This document shows, in pieces, positions 5,717 to 9,692 of a stretch of DNA of 9,692 bases. Source of the DNA: Oligoflexia bacterium. Its GTDB lineage: Bacteria > Bdellovibrionota > JAFGOL01. The notes under the pieces were generated by a model. The model did no database searches. It was not told the origin of the DNA and saw only the letters and a list, made by a program, of their open reading frames with translations. The translations under genes were made by a program, and so were the position numbers. The stretch lies in NCBI GenBank assembly GCA_016926495.1, contig JAFGOL010000215.1, positions 1 through 9,692 on the forward strand, read 5' to 3'. Position 1 is the first letter of the stretch, and every line of letters begins with the position of its first letter.

Positions 5717-8671
5717 ATGGATAACAAAAAATTTATAGCTGACCTGCATATCCATTCTCATTACTCAATAGCTACAAGCAAAAACCTCGTTCCCGAATAC
5801 CTTGCCCAATGGGCCGGATACAAGGGTATCGACGTAATAGGGACCGGAGACTGCGTTCACCCCGGCTGGCTCGCGGAACTTAAGCAAAAGCTTGAGCCAG
5901 CGGGTAACGGCCTGTTCAGGCTTAAAAAATCTTACCAGACAGGCATACAGTCACAAAGGCCGGTCTTTTTTATGCTTACCGGAGAAATAAGCAACATATA
6001 CAGGAAAAACGCGAAAGTACGTAAAAACCATAATCTCTGCATTTTCCCGGACTATGATGCTGTAGAGAGAGTTCAATCGAAGCTGTACAAAATAGGAAAC
6101 ATAGAGTCGGACGGCAGGCCCATACTCGGACTGGATTCCAAAAACCTGCTCGAGATGGTATTGGAATCGTCTGAACAGTCCTTTTTAATACCTGCGCACA
6201 TATGGACTCCGTGGTTCTCGGTCCTGGGGTCGAAATCGGGCTTTGACAGCATCGAGGAATGTTACGACGACCTAACTCCGTACATTTTTGCGCTTGAGAC
6301 AGGTCTGTCAAGCGATCCGGAGATGAACAGGTATTGCAGCTTTCTGGACGGATTCGCGCTTGTCTCTAATTCGGACGCCCATTCGCCAGAAAAGCTGGGA
6401 AGAGAGGCCAATATTTTCGATACTGAACTCAGCTACCCCGGAATTTATAACGCTCTGAAAAATCACAGACACGGAGACATAAAAGGCTTTTTAGGCACGG
6501 TTGAATTTTTTCCGCAGGAAGGCAAGTACCATCTTGACGGTCACAGAAAATGCAATATCTGCTGGCAGCCCGGGGAAACCGTAAAAAACAAGGGTATCTG
6601 CCCGGTGTGCGGCAAAGAAGTAACCAGGGGTGTAATGTACAGGGTTATGGAACTGGCGGACAGGGATAAGGCGGTCTTAACAGACACGTTTCGTTCGGTA
6701 ACGCCCCTGCCTAATATCCTTGCCGAGATCCTGCGCAAGAATAATCTGTCCTCAAAGGCAGTCCGGGAGGAATACCTGAGGCTGATAAACGATATTGGCC
6801 CTGAATTTTATATACTGCTGGATGCTGAACTTGATGAAATCAGGCATCAGGGAAGCGAAGCCCTGGCAGCCGGAATTGACAAGTTGAGGAAAGGAGAAAT
6901 CATAATTCAGGACGGTTTTGACGGTGAATTCGGGAGAATAAAGGTATTCGGCGAAGGCGAACTGGATGATATTGCAGGAAACTGGTTTACCGGAATAAAA
7001 GTAGAAAATAAAAAAACAACAGCAGGGAATAACAACCTGAATTTCAACAAGTTCAAAAGCCTGAACCGTGAATTAAACAACAGCGTGAAAAAAAACCAAA
7101 TCGATACTCGTGACGTAACAGAAGATCCCGTCCAGAAAGAGGCCATTGAGCAATTCGGCGGACCCTGCATGGTAATAGCCGGCCCTGGTTCAGGCAAAAC
7201 ACGCGTGTTGACTAAAAGGATCGTCCACCTGGTAACACAGCGTGAGGTTGACCCCCGAAATATACTTGCCATTACATTCTCAAACAAGGCTACTGCGGAG
7301 ATAAGGGCAAGGATAAAGGCATACATGGAAAGCGCAGGCCGCGATATTCCGAACCCGAACATATTCACGTTTCACGCCTTCGGATTATCCGTTATCAGGG
7401 ATAACTGCGAAAAACTGGGGTTAAGCAGTGATTTTGTTATTGAAAAAGTCGATAAAAACGACACTGAGCAGGCACGAAAACCCGGCACAATATTTATTGA
7501 CGACCTTATAAGCTATCCTGTTAAACTTTTTAAAGATCATCCTGAAATTCTGCAAAGTTACAGGGAAAGGTACTCATGGATATTAATCGACGAATACCAG
7601 GATATCAGTCCGGACCAGTACGAATTGACAGTACTGCTGGCAGGGACCGGCAACCCTGATCTATTTGTTATCGGTGATCCCGATCAGGCTATTTACGGAT
7701 TCAGAGGCGCTGATGTAAGGCTTATAGACAGGATCAAAAATGATTATCCGGGCATAAGGGTAATAAACCTGCCGAAAAGCTACCGCTGTCCGGGCCTGAT
7801 ATTAAAAGCGGCAGGCCAGGTATTGCAGAAACAGGAGTATCTTGCCGGAAAGCAGGACGATATCAAAATCCACATCCAGCATTGCGGGACATCAAAGGGA
7901 GAGGCTGACTGGATAGCGTCAAAAATAGAATCCATGATGGGAGGCGTAAGAAGCTTTTCCATGGACAGCGGCATAAGTGACGGCAACGCGATTGAGGGAT
8001 GCGAAAGTTTTTCCGACTACGCTGTGTTGTGCAGAACAGGCATGATGTTTAATGATATCACGGCCGCTTTTAAAAATCATGGCATAGCGTACCAGGTTAT
8101 CGGCAGCAGGGCGTTCTACCAGGAAGAACCCCTGTATTCGGCCGTTAAGAAACTTTACACGGTAACAAACAGGGATACGGAGGTCCACAAGTCGCTGTCG
8201 GAAATAATGAAAGATTACGATATTAACGACGATGACAGGAGAAGAATTATAAAGCTGGCAAAAAAATATGATAAGGATTATACGGGATTTATTAATTCGC
8301 TGATCATAAGGCAGGGCATAGACGATTACGAAAATATAGAGGCCGTATCAATAATGACAATACACGCTTCCAAGGGGCTTGAATTTAATAACGTCTTTAT
8401 ACCCGGATGCGAGGATAATATCATTCCTTTTGAGGTTTTCGGTAATAAGCCGGAGCAGGAACTCAGGGAAGAAGAACGCCTGTTGTACGTTGGGATTACC
8501 CGCGGTAAAAAAAGCGTGTATTTAAGTCACGCGGACAAAAGGTCCCTTAGAGGCATGACGCTGAGGAATAACAGAAGCCGCTTTCTGGACAGGCTTGAAA
8601 AGGAACTTATTTTAAAGGAAAGGACGGAACTTAAAAACTTCAAAAAGGAAAATCAACTTGAACTGTTCTAA
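5717..8671 (+). CDS. Endonuclease Q-like PHP nuclease fused to a UvrD/Rep-type SF1 helicase
   Basis: The 984-residue protein joins two DNA-repair enzymes. Residues 1-428 match the EndoQ (TIGR00375-type) family: PHP metal motifs FIADLHIHSHYS (Asp9, His11, His13), IGTGDCVHPGWL (Asp45, His48), TGEIS (Glu90), PAHIWTPW (His161) and SNSDAHS (Asp220, His222), then a zinc knuckle with Cys279, Cys282, Cys295 and Cys298, and MELADR. EndoQ nicks DNA 5' of uracil, hypoxanthine or abasic sites. A Lys/Asn-rich linker (429-465) leads to an SF1A helicase with all motifs: Walker A GPGSGKT (489-495), AITFSNKATAEI (518-529), TFHAFG (551-556), DEYQD (625-629), GDPDQAIYGFRGAD (653-666), SYRCPG (688-693), TIHASKGLEF (881-890) and LLYVGITRGK (922-931). 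The helicase accessory regions 1B and 2B are much shorter than in UvrD. The protein ends in QLELF, a likely sliding-clamp peptide. The ATG at 5717 directly precedes the PHP domain, as in relatives, despite lacking a Shine-Dalgarno site. It appears to be monocistronic. Confidence 0.92.
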   Translation: MDNKKFIADLHIHSHYSIATSKNLVPEYLAQWAGYKGIDVIGTGDCVHPGWLAELKQKLEPAGNGLFRLKKSYQTGIQSQRPVFFMLTGEISNIYRKNAKVRKNHNLCIFPDYDAVERVQSKLYKIGNIESDGRPILGLDSKNLLEMVLESSEQSFLIPAHIWTPWFSVLGSKSGFDSIEECYDDLTPYIFALETGLSSDPEMNRYCSFLDGFALVSNSDAHSPEKLGREANIFDTELSYPGIYNALKNHRHGDIKGFLGTVEFFPQEGKYHLDGHRKCNICWQPGETVKNKGICPVCGKEVTRGVMYRVMELADRDKAVLTDTFRSVTPLPNILAEILRKNNLSSKAVREEYLRLINDIGPEFYILLDAELDEIRHQGSEALAAGIDKLRKGEIIIQDGFDGEFGRIKVFGEGELDDIAGNWFTGIKVENKKTTAGNNNLNFNKFKSLNRELNNSVKKNQIDTRDVTEDPVQKEAIEQFGGPCMVIAGPGSGKTRVLTKRIVHLVTQREVDPRNILAITFSNKATAEIRARIKAYMESAGRDIPNPNIFTFHAFGLSVIRDNCEKLGLSSDFVIEKVDKNDTEQARKPGTIFIDDLISYPVKLFKDHPEILQSYRERYSWILIDEYQDISPDQYELTVLLAGTGNPDLFVIGDPDQAIYGFRGADVRLIDRIKNDYPGIRVINLPKSYRCPGLILKAAGQVLQKQEYLAGKQDDIKIHIQHCGTSKGEADWIASKIESMMGGVRSFSMDSGISDGNAIEGCESFSDYAVLCRTGMMFNDITAAFKNHGIAYQVIGSRAFYQEEPLYSAVKKLYTVTNRDTEVHKSLSEIMKDYDINDDDRRRIIKLAKKYDKDYTGFINSLIIRQGIDDYENIEAVSIMTIHASKGLEFNNVFIPGCEDNIIPFEVFGNKPEQELREEERLLYVGITRGKKSVYLSHADKRSLRGMTLRNNRSRFLDRLEKELILKERTELKNFKKENQLELF

Positions 8672-8778
8672 ACGCTCATATCCGGCTTTTTCATCTTGCT
8701 TTCTTTACGTATTTTATGCTACAGTTCATGCTTCTTAAAAATAAAAAAATAATCATTTTTGATGAAGGAGACTGAATA
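8672..8778 (+). promoter_or_regulatory. Intergenic region with candidate promoter of the lipoprotein gene
   Basis: This 107-bp gap follows the EndoQ-helicase stop. A rightward candidate combines TTGCTT (8696-8701) with an extended -10, TGCTACAGT (8717-8725, core TACAGT at 8720-8725), spaced 18 bp, giving a start near 8732. I see no GC-rich hairpin with a T-run, so no intrinsic terminator for the preceding gene can be named, and readthrough into the lipoprotein gene is possible. Confidence 0.33.
8764..8770 (+). promoter_or_regulatory. Strong Shine-Dalgarno site of the lipoprotein gene
   Basis: GAAGGAG lies 8 nt before the ATG at 8779. It is the best ribosome site in the window and fixes that start, giving a normal lipoprotein signal peptide immediately after it. 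Confidence 0.82.
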
Positions 8779-9692
8779 ATGAATAAATCCTTATCTACCA
8801 TTTTACTTACAATCCTGGTAACAATCTGTTGCAGTTGCGGCGGTTCGGTACCTGAAACCGAAATAGTGTACGGAGACCCTGTTGATGTAACTACAGGCAC
8901 CATAGGCAGCACTGGCGGGACCATAAGCGTGAACAGCGGTCCGCTTAACGGACTGGAAATTACATTCCCGGCAAACGCGGTTTCTGCCGATACACAAATC
9001 AAGGTGCAATACGCGAATATTGATGCCGGCGCATCAAGCCTTCCCGAAGAAACGAGCCCTGTTTCAAAAATGCTTATATTAACGGCAACCCCGGACACAC
9101 AGTTCGGCAAACCCGTTTCCATAACCCTGCCTTACAATACCGGTGAAACCGTTGAAAACGAATTTGTAAACGCGTATCACTACCAGGAAATAGAGCGCAA
9201 CGGCAAAACAAAAAAGAGAATGGAAGCTACGGCTATTACGGGCAGGGATACGTCGGGCGGCAAGGTCAGCTTTATTGTAAGACACTTTTCCATGTACCTT
9301 ATACTGGAATGGGTAAAAAAAGTTAAGGACATACTCGCGACAAGCGCGGACTTTGATTTCGATACCGGCTTTTCCGTTAAAAATGACGGCTGGTTTATCC
9401 CTAACTACGGCTCAATACTGAACCCGGGCGGTAATTGCATAGGCATGTCAAGCTATTCCAAGTGGTACTTTACATGGGGAGACCTTCTGGACGGGGCGTC
9501 AGACCTGTATGAGAAATACCGCGACGGTGACAAGGACGACTGGCGCGACGACAGTTGCGCAATAGAGCTTGCTTCAAGAATGCAGTCAGGAGAATCCGCT
9601 ATATGGAACAGATCATACAATGACATGGTAAGCGTGGGCATAAGCTCGCTGGAAGTTGCGAAAAGCTTTGTACAGGCCATGCGTGATACAGG
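8779..9692 (+). CDS. Exported ZU5-domain lipoprotein with possible cysteine-peptidase module, N-terminal 304 residues (3' end beyond window)
   Basis: The frame is open from the ATG at 8779 to the right edge. Residues 1-20 form a signal peptide: Lys3, a hydrophobic core (LSTILLTILVTI) and a Cys-rich end with Cys17, Cys18 and Cys20. Cys20, preceded by Ser and followed by GGS, is the likeliest lipidated residue, although the lipobox (CCSC) is not canonical. Residues about 39-175 look like a ZU5 domain: TGTIGSTGGTISVNSGPL, then LEITFPANAVSADTQIKV, a SKMLILTATP strand, KPVSITLPYN, and a closing VRHFSMYLIL with an HFS triplet at 169-171. A second part begins near 190 and contains NPGGNCIGMSSYSKWYF (215-231), with Cys220 at the head of a probable helix, reminiscent of papain-like cysteine peptidases; a catalytic His would lie beyond the window. 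It should sit at the cell envelope. ZU5 and export are well supported; peptidase activity is speculative, and no closely named family is recognised. Confidence 0.75.
   Translation, partial: MNKSLSTILLTILVTICCSCGGSVPETEIVYGDPVDVTTGTIGSTGGTISVNSGPLNGLEITFPANAVSADTQIKVQYANIDAGASSLPEETSPVSKMLILTATPDTQFGKPVSITLPYNTGETVENEFVNAYHYQEIERNGKTKKRMEATAITGRDTSGGKVSFIVRHFSMYLILEWVKKVKDILATSADFDFDTGFSVKNDGWFIPNYGSILNPGGNCIGMSSYSKWYFTWGDLLDGASDLYEKYRDGDKDDWRDDSCAIELASRMQSGESAIWNRSYNDMVSVGISSLEVAKSFVQAMRDT

Noticed and set aside
6907..7368. Minus-strand open frame of 153 codons
   Set aside because: It lies antisense to the linker and Walker A region of the EndoQ-helicase gene, which shows intact motifs throughout.
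5717..8671. Part of a phage-defence system (nuclease plus helicase)
   Set aside because: The PHP half matches EndoQ-type DNA repair enzymes, and no defence partner gene lies beside it, so repair is the simpler reading.
8672..8720. Intrinsic terminator after the EndoQ-helicase gene
   Set aside because: There is a short T-run but no GC-rich stem before it.
8691..9122. Minus-strand open frame of 143 codons opposite the lipoprotein gene
   Set aside because: The plus-strand frame has a strong ribosome site, signal peptide and ZU5 motifs; the antisense frame has none.
1..9692. CRISPR array, tRNA, rRNA, insertion sequence or attachment-site repeats
   Set aside because: Reading both strands showed no regularly spaced repeats, no tRNA-like cloverleaf, no transposase motifs and no paired terminal repeats.

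Overview
The window comes from a bacterial chromosome, probably a diderm (Gram-negative type): the last gene encodes an exported lipoprotein-like precursor, most genes have Shine-Dalgarno sites, and there are no rRNA, tRNA, CRISPR or mobile-element signals. Base composition is moderate and AT-rich between genes. The gene mix (GT4/GH130 glycan genes, an EndoQ-helicase fusion, a stray FliG-like protein, a ZU5 lipoprotein) would suit a poorly cultured environmental lineage, but I cannot name the phylum from this window.

Layout. (1) 1-5123 is a divergent carbohydrate locus. Leftward run a 760-residue protein that joins a GT4 glycosyltransferase to a helical glycosidase-like domain, then a large GH130-type protein cut by the left edge. 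Rightward, from an 83-bp shared intergenic region, run a 336-residue GT4 glycosyltransferase and a 310-residue GH130 protein that looks like a mannosyl phosphorylase. (2) 5124-5594, on the minus strand, is a 156-residue protein resembling the C-terminal part of flagellar FliG; its stop codon abuts that of the GH130 gene. (3) 5717-8671 is one long gene for an endonuclease Q-like PHP nuclease fused to a compact UvrD/Rep-type helicase, ending in a probable sliding-clamp-binding peptide. (4) 8779 to the right edge is the N-terminal part of a ZU5-domain lipoprotein with a possible cysteine-peptidase module.

How the genes may work together. The two GT4 and two GH130 genes form a plausible unit for making and recycling a mannose-containing (perhaps beta-linked) glycan: GT4 enzymes build from activated sugars and GH130 enzymes break or reverse linkages using phosphate. 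The substrate is inferred from family membership only. The EndoQ-helicase fusion is a self-contained DNA-repair candidate: nicking beside deaminated bases, unwinding, and docking on the replication clamp. It has no visible functional link to its neighbours. It is the most striking gene in the window.
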